A stretch of 64,000 nt of DNA from Sphingomonadaceae bacterium (lineage in GTDB: Bacteria; Pseudomonadota; Alphaproteobacteria; Sphingomonadales; Sphingomonadaceae): contig JACKKZ010000006.1 of assembly GCA_024236195.1 (NCBI GenBank), positions 1-64,000 of the forward strand. Reading direction: 5' to 3'. Position numbers and translations under genes: made by a program. Positions 9,079 through 17,071 of the stretch are shown one piece after another (the first letter of the stretch is position 1; each line of letters opens with the position of its first letter). Under the pieces are notes generated by a model that was given only the letters and a program-made list of their open reading frames with translations, did no database searches and had not been told where the DNA came from.

Positions 9079-9357
9079 TCAGCGGAAATTGTCAGCGTAG
9101 GCCTGGATCTTCAGCCGCTTGGGCGGGGTCGCGTGGACACGAGCGGGGATGCCGTGCTTGGCGGCATAGGCCTGCGCCTCTTCCTTGCTCGCGAATTTGA
9201 GCTGCACCTGCACCTGCGTGTCGCCGCTGCCGGTCCAGCCCATCAGAGGATCAGCCTTGCGCGCCTCGGACTGTTCGAATTCGAGGACCCATTGGTCGGT
9301 CAGCGCCTTGCCGGACTGCATGGCGTTTTTCGGGCGTTGGTAGATACGTGCGGACAT
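9079..9357 (-). CDS. ETC complex I subunit, NDUFS4 (18 kDa) family
   Basis: This 92-residue protein matches the NDUFS4-type accessory subunit of NADH:ubiquinone oxidoreductase found in alphaproteobacteria and mitochondria. It begins ARIYQRPKNAMQSGKA and includes WVLEFEQSE, the DPLMGWTGSGDT segment and FASKEEAQAYAAKHG. Such subunits sit at the junction of the peripheral arm and assist assembly or stability. The frame has five more codons upstream (start 9372), but MSARIYQRP is the family start. It lies downstream of hrpB on the same strand, behind a hairpin-rich spacer. Confidence 0.88.
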   Translation of the reverse strand: MSARIYQRPKNAMQSGKALTDQWVLEFEQSEARKADPLMGWTGSGDTQVQVQLKFASKEEAQAYAAKHGIPARVHATPPKRLKIQAYADNFR

Positions 9358-9387
9358 TTGCTTTTCCCTCAATCGCCGGGCGGCAGG

Positions 9388-9455
9388 CGTCCGCCTGCCT
9401 TGGCTACGCGGCAGTGGCCGCGACGCGCAGTCGCGCTTGCGGCCCGGCTTCGCCG
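9388..9455 (-). repeat. Cluster of GC-rich hairpins between hrpB and the complex I gene
   Basis: Several short inverted repeats lie side by side: GGCAGGC-GT-CCGCCTGCC near 9391-9408, GCGGCAGTGGCCGC, GCGCAGTCGCGC and CGGTCCGGC-GAA-GCCGGGCCG on the - strand near 9439-9460. No T-run follows, so a classic terminator is not evident. They may be a transcription attenuating or RNA-stabilising element, or a degraded REP-like cluster. Confidence 0.5.
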
Positions 9456-9465
9456 GACCGTTAGT

Positions 9466-11895
9466 CTAGTCCGCCGAGCGATGGAAGGCATTCTTCGTCT
9501 TCAGGCTCGGCTTTTCCGCCCATGGTTCGTCGGGCCAGCGATGTTTGGGATAGCGGCCCTTCATGTCTTTCTTCACATCCGCCCAACTGCCGCGCCAGAA
9601 TCCCGGCAGGTCGCGGGTGGACTGAATCGGGCGGCCAGCCGGGCTGGTCAGCTTGAGCAGCAACGGCGTATCGCCCACCATCGGGTGCCGTTCCAGCCCG
9701 AACAGCGCCTGCACGCGCACTTCCACGCTGGGGGCATCGTCACCATCATAGGCGATGGCATGGGTCGTCCCGGCAGGCGAGGTGAATTCGCGCGGAGCCA
9801 GTTTGGCCAATCGCTGTTGGTTATCCCAATCAAGCAGGCCCTGCACAGCCTCCACCGCCTTGCCCTTGGGCACATCAAGGTCACGCCGCCCTTTGAGCAA
9901 AGGCGCAAGCCACTGGTCAGCACTGGCTGCCAACGCCTCCTCCGACAGCGCCTCAATCCCGGCATAGCGCCCGCGCGCCAGCAGCGCAGGCGGGAGTATT
10001 TCCCCCAGCCTTTCCCCTGCCTTTTCCACAAGCATGTCCACAAGCGCTTGCGGATCAGGTGACGGGTCCGGCCCACTCGCCAGCGTGATCGCCCCCATCC
10101 GCCGCTCCAGCCGCGCTTCCACGCGCCCTTCGGCCTCGTTCCAACGCAGGATGGAGCGCTTCTCGATCCGATAATGCAGGTGCTTTTCGACCTCCGCTGG
10201 ATCGAGCGCCATGGCAGCGGTAATCCTCGCGCCCTTCGCTTGCCCCTGCGCATCGCCGATCACCAGCCATTCCGCCCGTGCGAGCGAGCTGGCCGGATCG
10301 AGCATAAAGCCCCTGCCCCCGGCGGAAATCCAGTTCTCGCCGCTGGCATCGCGGCGCTTGGCCACGAAATCAGGACGCGCGAAAGCGAGGAACAGCGCCG
10401 GGTCCAATTCCGCGCTCTCCCCGCCAGAAATCATGTGCTCAGCCTTGTCCGCCCAGCGTGCCGCCAGCTTGCGCGAGGCATCCGCCCGCTTGCCGCGATC
10501 CGCATCCCAGCGCTGGAGCCGCGCAGCCATGTCTTCACCACGCCCGCCAAGCCCGCGTTCCTGCAAGAGCAATGCGAGTTTTGCGGCAACGCCTGCCTGC
10601 TCGTCTTCCGCGCCATAAAGCACCATCGCGCCATGCACCGGCTCCATCGGCATGTGCGACAACTGGAGGCCGAACGGTGTAATCCGCCCGTCCCCATCCA
10701 GCGCGCCCAGCGATTCCAGCGCCTGACGCGCTGCCGCCAGCGATGCTTCGGGCGGCGTATCAAGCCAGGGCAACGAGGCCGGGTCGCCAGCGCCCCACTT
10801 CGCCAAAGCCAACACCAGCGGGGCAAGATCAGCCGTTTCCATTTCCGGCGGATCAAAAGCGGGCCTGCCCGCATGGCCACCCTGCTCCCACAAGCGATAG
10901 GCAACACCCGGCCCCTGCCGCGCCGCACGGCCTGCGCGCTGGGCGGCAGCGGCTTGGCTGGCACGCACGGTGACAAGGTGGCTTGTGCCCGCCGCCTGGT
11001 CAAACTCCGCCCGCCGCGACAAGCCGCTGTCGACCACCACCGACACACCATCGAGCGTCAGCGAGGTTTCCGCGATGGCCGTCGCCAGCACAATCCGCCG
11101 CCGCCCTTGTGGGTCGCGCTTGATCGCAGCGCGTTGTCCCGCCGGATCGACCTGCCCATGCAGTGGCAGCACCAGTGCATCCTTGAGCCGTTCCTCCAGC
11201 CGCTCGCGAGTGCGCTCGATCTCGCCCACTCCGGGCAGGAAAGCGAGAATATCTCCCTCCTCTTCGCGCCATGCCGTGAGCACGGCGGAGGCCATGGCAT
11301 CTTCGATCCGTTTGTCAGGTGACGCGCCGAGCCATTTGATTTCCAGCGGGAAAGCCTTGCCCTCGCTTTCCACCACCGGCGTATCCTCGCCCAACAGCGA
11401 GGCGAAACGCACACCGTCGATCGTGGCGCTCATCACCACCAGCCGCAAATCCTCGCGCAGCACCGCGCGGCTTTCCAGCGCCAGTGCCAGGCCAAGGTCG
11501 CTGTCGAGATGCCGTTCATGCGCTTCGTCGAACAGGACGGCGGAAACGCCTTCCAGCTCCGGGTCCTGCACGATGCGATTGACGAAGATCGCTTCGGTGA
11601 CGACGAGGATGCGCGTTTTCGGCCCTTGCCTGCTATCCATGCGGGTCAAGTAGCCGACGGTTTCGCCGGGCTTTTCACCCAGCATTTCCGCCATCCGTTC
11701 CGCCGCAGCGCGTGCAGCCACCCGGCGCGGCGAAGTGATAATGACCTGCTCCTTGCACCAGTCTTCAGCGATCAGCGCAGGCGCAACAGCCGTGGTCTTC
11801 CCCGCGCCGGGCGGCGCCACCAGCACAGCACCCGTCTGACCGCGCAATGCGGCGAGCAGGTCCGGCAGAACGGCATGGATCGGTAAAGCGACCAC
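9466..11895 (-). CDS. hrpB: ATP-dependent RNA helicase HrpB
   Basis: This 809-residue DEAH-box helicase has Walker A APPGAGKTT, the DEAH box in LFDEAHERH, motif III VMSATID, and motif VI QRAGRAARQGPG. The HA2-type and HrpB-specific C-terminal domains follow and end in an HxWPDEPW...PSLKTK tail typical of HrpB. In E. coli HrpB has no essential role and its RNA target is uncertain. The GTG at 11895 gives the start VALPIHAVLPDLLAAL, five bases after the stop of the upstream regulator gene. A start at 11925 would overlap that gene. Same-strand spacing suggests co-transcription with the two genes upstream. Confidence 0.93.
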   Translation of the reverse strand: MVALPIHAVLPDLLAALRGQTGAVLVAPPGAGKTTAVAPALIAEDWCKEQVIITSPRRVAARAAAERMAEMLGEKPGETVGYLTRMDSRQGPKTRILVVTEAIFVNRIVQDPELEGVSAVLFDEAHERHLDSDLGLALALESRAVLREDLRLVVMSATIDGVRFASLLGEDTPVVESEGKAFPLEIKWLGASPDKRIEDAMASAVLTAWREEEGDILAFLPGVGEIERTRERLEERLKDALVLPLHGQVDPAGQRAAIKRDPQGRRRIVLATAIAETSLTLDGVSVVVDSGLSRRAEFDQAAGTSHLVTVRASQAAAAQRAGRAARQGPGVAYRLWEQGGHAGRPAFDPPEMETADLAPLVLALAKWGAGDPASLPWLDTPPEASLAAARQALESLGALDGDGRITPFGLQLSHMPMEPVHGAMVLYGAEDEQAGVAAKLALLLQERGLGGRGEDMAARLQRWDADRGKRADASRKLAARWADKAEHMISGGESAELDPALFLAFARPDFVAKRRDASGENWISAGGRGFMLDPASSLARAEWLVIGDAQGQAKGARITAAMALDPAEVEKHLHYRIEKRSILRWNEAEGRVEARLERRMGAITLASGPDPSPDPQALVDMLVEKAGERLGEILPPALLARGRYAGIEALSEEALAASADQWLAPLLKGRRDLDVPKGKAVEAVQGLLDWDNQQRLAKLAPREFTSPAGTTHAIAYDGDDAPSVEVRVQALFGLERHPMVGDTPLLLKLTSPAGRPIQSTRDLPGFWRGSWADVKKDMKGRYPKHRWPDEPWAEKPSLKTKNAFHRSAD

Positions 11896-11899
11896 GTGT

Positions 11900-12118
11900 T
11901 CAGTCGCCTTCCCAGCCGAACACATCTTCCAGCCCCACCCCGAACAGCCGTGCGATGCGGAAGCTGGTTTCGAGACTGGGCGAATAGCGACCCTGTTCGA
12001 TCGCGATGATCGTTTGCCGTGTCACGCCCACGGCCTCGCCCAGGGCAGCCTGGCTAAGCCCGCCATTTGCCTCGCGCAGCTCCTTCACGCGGTTGGTTAT
12101 GGGTGGACGCTTCGACAC
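11900..12118 (-). CDS. Small XRE-family helix-turn-helix regulator
   Basis: The 72-residue protein is almost wholly a Cro/CI-type HTH: VKELREANGGLSQAALGEAV, then GVTRQTIIAIEQGRYSPSL, then ETSFRIARLFGVGLEDVF. This is the stand-alone YozG-like class, which is usually encoded beside a small membrane protein, as here. The gene starts one base after the stop of the four-helix membrane protein gene upstream, so the two are surely translationally linked. It probably binds the inverted repeat upstream of the pair, giving autoregulation; that is inference. The signal sensed is unknown. Confidence 0.92.
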   Translation of the reverse strand: MSKRPPITNRVKELREANGGLSQAALGEAVGVTRQTIIAIEQGRYSPSLETSFRIARLFGVGLEDVFGWEGD

Positions 12119-12119
12119 A

Positions 12120-12524
12120 TCAAAGCGCCCGGCGCAGCAGGGCGATCTGCATGATGTACTGTGCGATCTGCGCCACGATCAGCGCCAGCACCGCATGGTG
12201 GAACAGCATGTTGCCGTTCGGCGCGACCACATAGGCGATACCCGCCAACACGATCGCCGCTGCGAGAATGACACCGCCCCAATATCCGGCGCGGTCCACG
12301 ACCAGCCGTTCGCGTTCGTCGAGCGGCGCGCGGGCTTCGTCCGGCGACCGGATTGCCAGCACCACCTGCCCGGCAACCGACAACACGATCACCAGCAGGA
12401 CATAGGGCACCACCGTCTCCATCACCGGAGAGCCGGGATAGGGGAGCGCGGACATCATGTAGAACAGGCCGGAAAGCAGCATGACTGCAGTCATCACCCA
12501 GGTCGATTTTTCACGGAACGACAT
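12120..12524 (-). CDS. Four-helix membrane protein paired with XRE regulator
   Basis: The 134-residue protein has four predicted transmembrane segments (about 8-28, 37-58, 83-102 and 110-130). A charged cytoplasmic-type loop, RSPDEARAPLDERERLV, separates TM2 and TM3. This loop resembles the DERER motif seen in small DUF2178-like membrane proteins that accompany YozG-type regulators. ATG at 12524 has GGAG six bases upstream and is preferred to the ATG at 12536. It is the first gene of a likely operon with the XRE regulator. No enzymatic residue is apparent; function unknown. Confidence 0.85.
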   Translation of the reverse strand: MSFREKSTWVMTAVMLLSGLFYMMSALPYPGSPVMETVVPYVLLVIVLSVAGQVVLAIRSPDEARAPLDERERLVVDRAGYWGGVILAAAIVLAGIAYVVAPNGNMLFHHAVLALIVAQIAQYIMQIALLRRAL

Positions 12525-12539
12525 ACGAATCTCCATCAG

Positions 12540-12590
12540 TGTCGAAAATATTTGACATTGATGGCAGCATTTTCACGTCATGTCAAAAAT
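12540..12590. promoter_or_regulatory. Inverted-repeat operator candidate upstream of membrane protein/XRE operon
   Basis: TATTTGACAT (12549-12558) and ATGTCAAAAAT (12580-12590) are inverted copies, about 31 bases between starts. TGTCGAAAATATTTGACA (12540-12557) is also an imperfect palindrome by itself. On the - strand TTGACA at about 12579-12584 could double as a -35 element. Placement just before the first ATG (12524) suits a repressor site, most simply for the XRE protein of the same operon. No -10 was assigned. Confidence 0.55.
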
Positions 12591-12605
12591 TCTTTACACC
12601 GCGGA

Positions 12606-13625
12606 TCAATACCCCCGCGCCACCGCAAACCGCGCCGCCTCGGCCATCGCCTGCCGTGCTTTACCGTCGGGGAAGATCGCAATCGCATCAATCGCGCGCT
12701 GTGCGAACATGCGGGCGCGTTCGCGCGTTGCCTCCACCGTGCCATGGCGACGGATCAGTTCGATCGCGTGGGCGAGGTCTTCATCTGACGTGCGGTGCCC
12801 GCCAATTGCAGCCTTCCAGAAGGCGCGCTCTTCCTCGTCGCCGCGGGCATAGGCGAGAATCACCGGCAGGGTCATCTTGCCTTCACGGAAATCATCGCCC
12901 TGATCCTTGCCCATTTCTGCGGCGTTCGAATCGTAATCCAGCGCATCATCGACCAGCTGGAACGCCACGCCCAGATTGCGCCCATAGGCGTCAAGCGCCT
13001 CTTCCTTTTCCTCGTCACATTCGGCCACCACAGCAGCGATGCGGCTGGCGGCAGCGAACAGCGCAGCGTTCCTGGCAGCAATAATCTGGAGGTAGCGTTC
13101 CTCGCTGGTTTCGATCTTGCGCTGGGCGGTCAGCTGGTCAACTTCTGCCCTCAGCAATGATCGCTGTTAATTGAGAGGGATTTCGCACTTTCAGGCCGCC
13201 ATCCTCAGTCATCAAATTCAAAGTTGGCTGGCTGAACAGGAAATCGCCCACCAAGACAGTGGCCGGATTGCCGAAGATAATGTTCGGTACCGCCTGCCCT
13301 GGCGTACTTTCGCTACCATCCAATTACATCGTCATGCAGCAGCGGCAGTGTGGATGAATTCCAGCGTGTTGCGAGTTTAGATATGCGCCTGGTGTTCGAC
13401 CAGCTCTGCCCCGGCGAGAGTGAGCATCGGCCGCAGGCGCTTTTCGCCGCCACCAGCGATCAAATGCCCGGCAAGCGCTGGAATCAGGGGAATTTTGCTC
13501 TGCATCCGGTCAAGGATGACGGCGTTGACGGAATTCATCCCTGAGGCTGTCAGCGACAGGATCGGATCAAGGCTGGCCGGTGCTTCCGGCTGCTTGCGCG
13601 GTAGGGGAACGATATCGGCGCTCAT
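12606..13625 (-). pseudogene. ispB: Polyprenyl (octaprenyl) diphosphate synthase, frame-disrupted
   Basis: The locus encodes a trans-isoprenyl diphosphate synthase that makes the ubiquinone side chain. The N-terminal part (13377-13625) has MSADIVPLPRKQPEAPA and KRLRPMLTLAGAELV. The middle can be read only by changing frame: LLHDDVI near 13325-13345, then NIIFGNPATVLVGDFLFS. The C-terminal part (12606-13150) has EVDQLTAQRKIETSEERY, AFQLVDDALDYDS (second DDxxD) and GKMTLPVILAY. At least three frame changes lie between 13140 and 13400, including losses inside the first Asp-rich motif region. The gene is normally essential, so error in the consensus is more likely than true decay. It is divergent from the chorismate mutase gene. 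Confidence 0.85.
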
Positions 13626-13702
13626 GGCCGCCCCCATGGGCGCGTGACAAAGGATTGGCAAGGTTGGAATTGGACGCGTCTTGGTGGTAAGCGCCGAATC
13701 CT

Positions 13703-14059
13703 ATGGCCAGCCAACCCTTCCAGCCCCAGCCGCGACCGGCACCGTCGCGCAAAGAGACCGACGCCATGCGTGATTCCGCACCCGATCCCGTGCTTGCAGC
13801 CTATCGCAAGAGCATCGACAACATTGACGCGGCACTGGTGCATATGCTGGCGGAACGTTTCCGCATCACGCAGGCTGTGGGCGAGTACAAGGCGCAGGTC
13901 ACCTTGCCCCCGGCTGATCCCGGCAGGGAAGCAAGGCAGGTAGAGCGCTTGCGCAAGCTCGCAGTGGAGGCGGACCTTGATCCTGAATTCACGGAGAAAT
14001 TCCTGCGCTTCATCATCGACGAAGTGATCCGGCACCACGAGCGCGCGCGGCAGGGATAA
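13703..14059 (+). CDS. Chorismate mutase (AroQ class)
   Basis: This protein of up to 118 residues is an all-helical AroQ-type chorismate mutase, converting chorismate to prephenate for Phe/Tyr synthesis. The core starts at DPVLAAYRKSIDNIDAALVHMLAERFRIT (long helix H1, with the active-site Arg of YRKSID). It continues with VGEYKA (catalytic Lys), DPGREARQVERLRKLA and the final helix FTEKFLRFIIDEVIRHHE. Two in-frame starts are possible: ATG 13703 and ATG 13766; the latter removes a Pro-rich stretch of 21 residues. It appears monofunctional with no prephenate dehydratase domain. Divergent from ispB. Confidence 0.9.
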   Translation: MASQPFQPQPRPAPSRKETDAMRDSAPDPVLAAYRKSIDNIDAALVHMLAERFRITQAVGEYKAQVTLPPADPGREARQVERLRKLAVEADLDPEFTEKFLRFIIDEVIRHHERARQG

Positions 14060-14133
14060 GCACCTGACCTATAGTAGAAATTCTTAGGATCGCTTTCGCG
14101 TGGCCTTGAGGGCTGTTGCGTCAGAAGTGGCGC

Positions 14134-14517
14134 ATGGCAAGTGCCCCACGCCCCCCGCCCGAAGCGCCGCCGCATCGCCGCGCTGCTGCCCGGCTGCGCG
14201 TCTGCATTCCCGGCAAGCTGATCCTGCTGGGTGGCGAATATGATTGTGCGCTGGAAGATGTCTCGCTCACCGGCGCGCGCGTGGTCAGCGACGCGCCAAT
14301 GACCAAGGACCAGCAAGGTATCTTGCAATGCACCCCACTGGAGGTGCTGTTCACCACCCGCTGGGTCCATGGCAAGGCAGCCGGACTTGAGTTCGAGGAA
14401 GAAGTCGGCCTCGGCACGATCCGGATGCTGCGCTGGCATAATGACCGCTACCGCGAAACGCATGACGCGGAATTGCGCGACATGATGCAGGATTGGGTGG
14501 CGGGGAAAACGCGCTAG
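14134..14517 (+). CDS. PilZ domain protein
   Basis: This single-domain protein of 127 residues has the PilZ signatures for cyclic di-GMP binding: an RxxxR-like HRRAAARLRV (about residues 15-24) and the DVSLTGARV (D/NxSxxG) motif about 30 residues later. A beta-barrel with WVHGKAAGLEFEE closes the fold. It may act as a c-di-GMP receptor for motility or envelope functions. The frame opens at TTG 14116; ATG 14134 is preferred. It converges with the damaged histidine kinase gene, the stops overlapping. Confidence 0.88.
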   Translation: MASAPRPPPEAPPHRRAAARLRVCIPGKLILLGGEYDCALEDVSLTGARVVSDAPMTKDQQGILQCTPLEVLFTTRWVHGKAAGLEFEEEVGLGTIRMLRWHNDRYRETHDAELRDMMQDWVAGKTR

Positions 14518-15953
14518 GCGGCGCGCGGCAGGATAAGCCGCACCAGCAGCCCGCCCAGATCCTCGCTTTCGCCCAATTCCACGCTGCCGCCGTAGATTTC
14601 GACCACGTCGCGAACAATGGCGAGGCCGAGGCCGGTGCCGGGCTTGCCCGTGTCCAGCCGCGCGCCGCGGGCGAAGATGTCGCTACGCTTGTCCTCTGGG
14701 ATGCCGGTGCCGTCATCTCGATCCAGATTTCGCAATTTCCTGTATCGTCCGGTTTGGCATCGACTGTCACGAATACGCCACCACCGTGCATTTCGCCGCG
14801 TTGATTAGATTGCTGGCGATTTCATCGAGGTCCCGTTTATCGCCAGTTGCACATCGCGCTTGCCGTCAAGGTCGAAGCGGGTCTTCACAGATCCGCCATG
14901 TCACGCCCGCAATACGCCTCGACACTTGGCCAAACATCGGCGCGAGAGAGGCCGGCGGCCCGCCGCCCTACCGCCCTTGCACGGGCAAGATGGTGGTCAA
15001 CATGCGCTGCATCGCCTTGGTTTCTGCGTGGAAAAGGCGGCGCTGTGTCCGGATCGCGGGCAGTTGCGTTGGTCAGCACCGTCAGCGGGGTCTTGAGCGC
15101 ATGGGCAAGATTGCTCCCGCGGCATGGGCGCAAGGCCTTCCGCCTGCTTCTCCGAATGGGGCGAGCAGCATAGTTGCTTCGACCAGCGGCTGGACTTCGA
15201 GCGGCAGCGGTCGGTGACATGAAGTTGGGAAATCCGCGGTGCGGATGCGCGATCGCCGATGCGCACGGCGCAGCGGGCGCAGGCCGTACCATGTTTGCAG
15301 CACCGCCATCAGCAGCAGGCCAGCACCCAATACGCGGCAAAGCTCACGCGACGATGGATCGGATACGAAGGATCTGGCCATCCATCTCCTTCCCGGCTGG
15401 CGTATACAGTGAACCACCATTTCGTCTCGCCGCTCGGCAGCGTCAGTGACCGTCTGGCAACCCCTGCAATGGCTCATTGGCGAACTGGCTGGAACTATGA
15501 TGTGACATCGCTGTCCTGATGATCGCCCGTATCTCCGTGCTGCGATCCCACAGGCTGCGGCTGGGAAATCCCTGCGCCCATCGCCACTGACTTGCCAATA
15601 AAGGCCGCTATTGGGCTCCAGAAAGCGTTGGTCACCCAGCGGGCGGTTGAAACAGACTTCACCCATCTGGCCTGACCTTCGCCGAAGGATCATGGCGGTG
15701 TTACGTAGTTGAGCTGATCGCGTCGAAATTATCCTCGACCAGCTCACCAATGTCCGGTCCAGCGCAAAGCCGCCGCCCAGCAGCAGCACGAGCTATCTGC
15801 GCCCGCTGCACCGCATCATGCGTCGCGCAAGGCTGCCTGCATGGGGAGGCGACCGCCGCCCGCGATTTCCGCGTTTACTGTCGCAGCTTCAGCGCTTTCG
15901 CGCAGGGCGGCGGATGTTTCCTCCGCCCTTTGCACTGCGCTTTCCGCATTCAT
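14514..15953 (-). pseudogene. Sensor histidine kinase, heavily frame-disrupted
   Basis: This gene starts at ATG 15953, three bases after the response regulator stop. Recognisable pieces lie in different frames. They are an N-terminal MNAESAVQRAEETSAAL, a first hydrophobic segment with GGFALDRTLVS near 15760, a second membrane segment near 15320-15350 (LCRVLGAGLLLMAVLQTWYGLRPL), and the phosphoacceptor box HALKTPLTVLTNA (His at about 15101-15103). The ATP-binding end follows, with DGTGIPEDKRSDIF and GTGLGLAIVRDVVEIYGG (14530-14710). Many small indels occur between about 14740 and 15840, while both flanks are intact. Together with the regulator it would form an OmpR-type two-component system. 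Confidence 0.82.
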
Positions 15954-15956
15954 CGC

Positions 15957-16637
15957 TTAATTAGCGCGCGGTTGGTCGGCAGGATCGTCAAGACTGTAAC
16001 CGAGGCCGCGGATGGTGGTGATCACATCGGCGCCCAGCTTCTTGCGAATCCGGGTAACGAAGACCTCGATAGTGTTCGAATCGCGATCGAAATCCTGATC
16101 GTAGATATGCTCGATCAGCTCGGTGCGGCTCACCACCTTGCCCTTGTGGTGGAGCAGATAGGACAGCAGCTTGTATTCCTGCGCGGTCAGCTTGACTGGT
16201 TCGCCGTTCAGCGTGACCCGGCCCGAACGGGTATCGAGCCGCACATCGCCCGCGGTTAGCTCGCTGCTGGTATTGCCAGAGGCGCGGCGGATCAGCGCGC
16301 GCAGGCGGGCGATCAGCTCCTCGGTCTGGAACGGCTTGGCAAGGTAGTCATCGGCCCCGGCATCGAGCCCCGCCACCTTGTCCGACCAGCTATCGCGCGC
16401 GGTCAGCACCAGCACCGGGAACTTGCGGCCTTCCTTGCGCCACATCCCCAGCACGGTCAGACCGTCGATCTCGGGCAGGCCAAGATCGAGGATCACCGCG
16501 TCGTATTCCTCGGTGCTGCCCATGAAATGGCCGTCTTCGCCATCGGTCGAAAGATCGACCGCATAGCCGTTCTGTTCCAGTGTGCTTTTCAGCTGCTGGC
16601 CAAGTGTCGGTTCGTCCTCGACAATCAGGATGCGCAT
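15957..16637 (-). CDS. OmpR/PhoP-family response regulator
   Basis: This 226-residue protein has a receiver domain (MRILIVEDEP, phosphoacceptor Asp51 in VILDLGLPEIDG, Thr in VLTARD, Lys in DDYLAKPF). A winged-helix DNA-binding domain follows, with LTAQEYKLLSYLLHHKGKVV and the recognition helix region DSNTIEVFVTRIRKKL. It is closest in style to PhoP/QseB regulators. It is the middle gene of a PepSY protein / regulator / kinase operon on the - strand. Phosphorylation by the adjacent kinase is expected from gene order. Target genes are unknown. Confidence 0.95.
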   Translation of the reverse strand: MRILIVEDEPTLGQQLKSTLEQNGYAVDLSTDGEDGHFMGSTEEYDAVILDLGLPEIDGLTVLGMWRKEGRKFPVLVLTARDSWSDKVAGLDAGADDYLAKPFQTEELIARLRALIRRASGNTSSELTAGDVRLDTRSGRVTLNGEPVKLTAQEYKLLSYLLHHKGKVVSRTELIEHIYDQDFDRDSNTIEVFVTRIRKKLGADVITTIRGLGYSLDDPADQPRAN

Positions 16638-16707
16638 GGTCTGTCTCGTTCCCCTGTTTAGAGACCGCTAGTTGGAACTTTCGTCCGGCAGCGTCAACCG
16701 CATGAAC

Positions 16708-17016
16708 CTATTGTGTGCGCTGCAATATGCGGCCCGTGCGGGCATCGACATCAACAAACATCACACGGCCATCACGAATGAATTTCAGGCGGTATGCCAT
16801 GGCGGTGGAATCATAGGCAGGGCCAAGATATTCTGCCCCTGCCATAGTCGGCAGCACACGCCGTTCAATCTGGCGCAGGCTGAGCACATTGCCAGCCCGC
16901 ATTTCCTTGCGCGCTTCACCCTGTTCGCGGCTTTGCTGCGCGGCGGCAGGTGGCACGGCAAGGCTGGCCATGGCCAGTCCCGCGGCAAGGGAGCGGATGA
17001 GGTTTCGCTGCATCAT
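16708..17016 (-). CDS. Secreted PepSY-domain protein
   Basis: The 102-residue protein has a signal peptide (RNLIRSLAAGLAMASLAVPPAAAQQ) and a single C-terminal PepSY-like domain. The domain features are SLRQIERRVLPTM, AYRLKFIRDGRVMFVDVDARTGRIL. Small periplasmic PepSY proteins often precede a PhoP-type regulator/kinase pair and are thought to act as inhibitors or sensors. Here it lies 70 bases upstream of the regulator on the same strand. It likely modulates the adjacent kinase, which is inference from context. Start may be either of two adjacent ATGs (17016 or 17013). Confidence 0.85.
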   Translation of the reverse strand: MMQRNLIRSLAAGLAMASLAVPPAAAQQSREQGEARKEMRAGNVLSLRQIERRVLPTMAGAEYLGPAYDSTAMAYRLKFIRDGRVMFVDVDARTGRILQRTQ

Positions 17017-17071
17017 GCCAAACTGCCTAATCCTGCTGCATTGAACAAGCGGTGAATAGGCAGATTACCGC

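Noticed and set aside
10174..11322. Long open frame opposite hrpB
   Set aside because: It is a high-GC shadow of a well-supported gene with no ribosome binding site or family resemblance.
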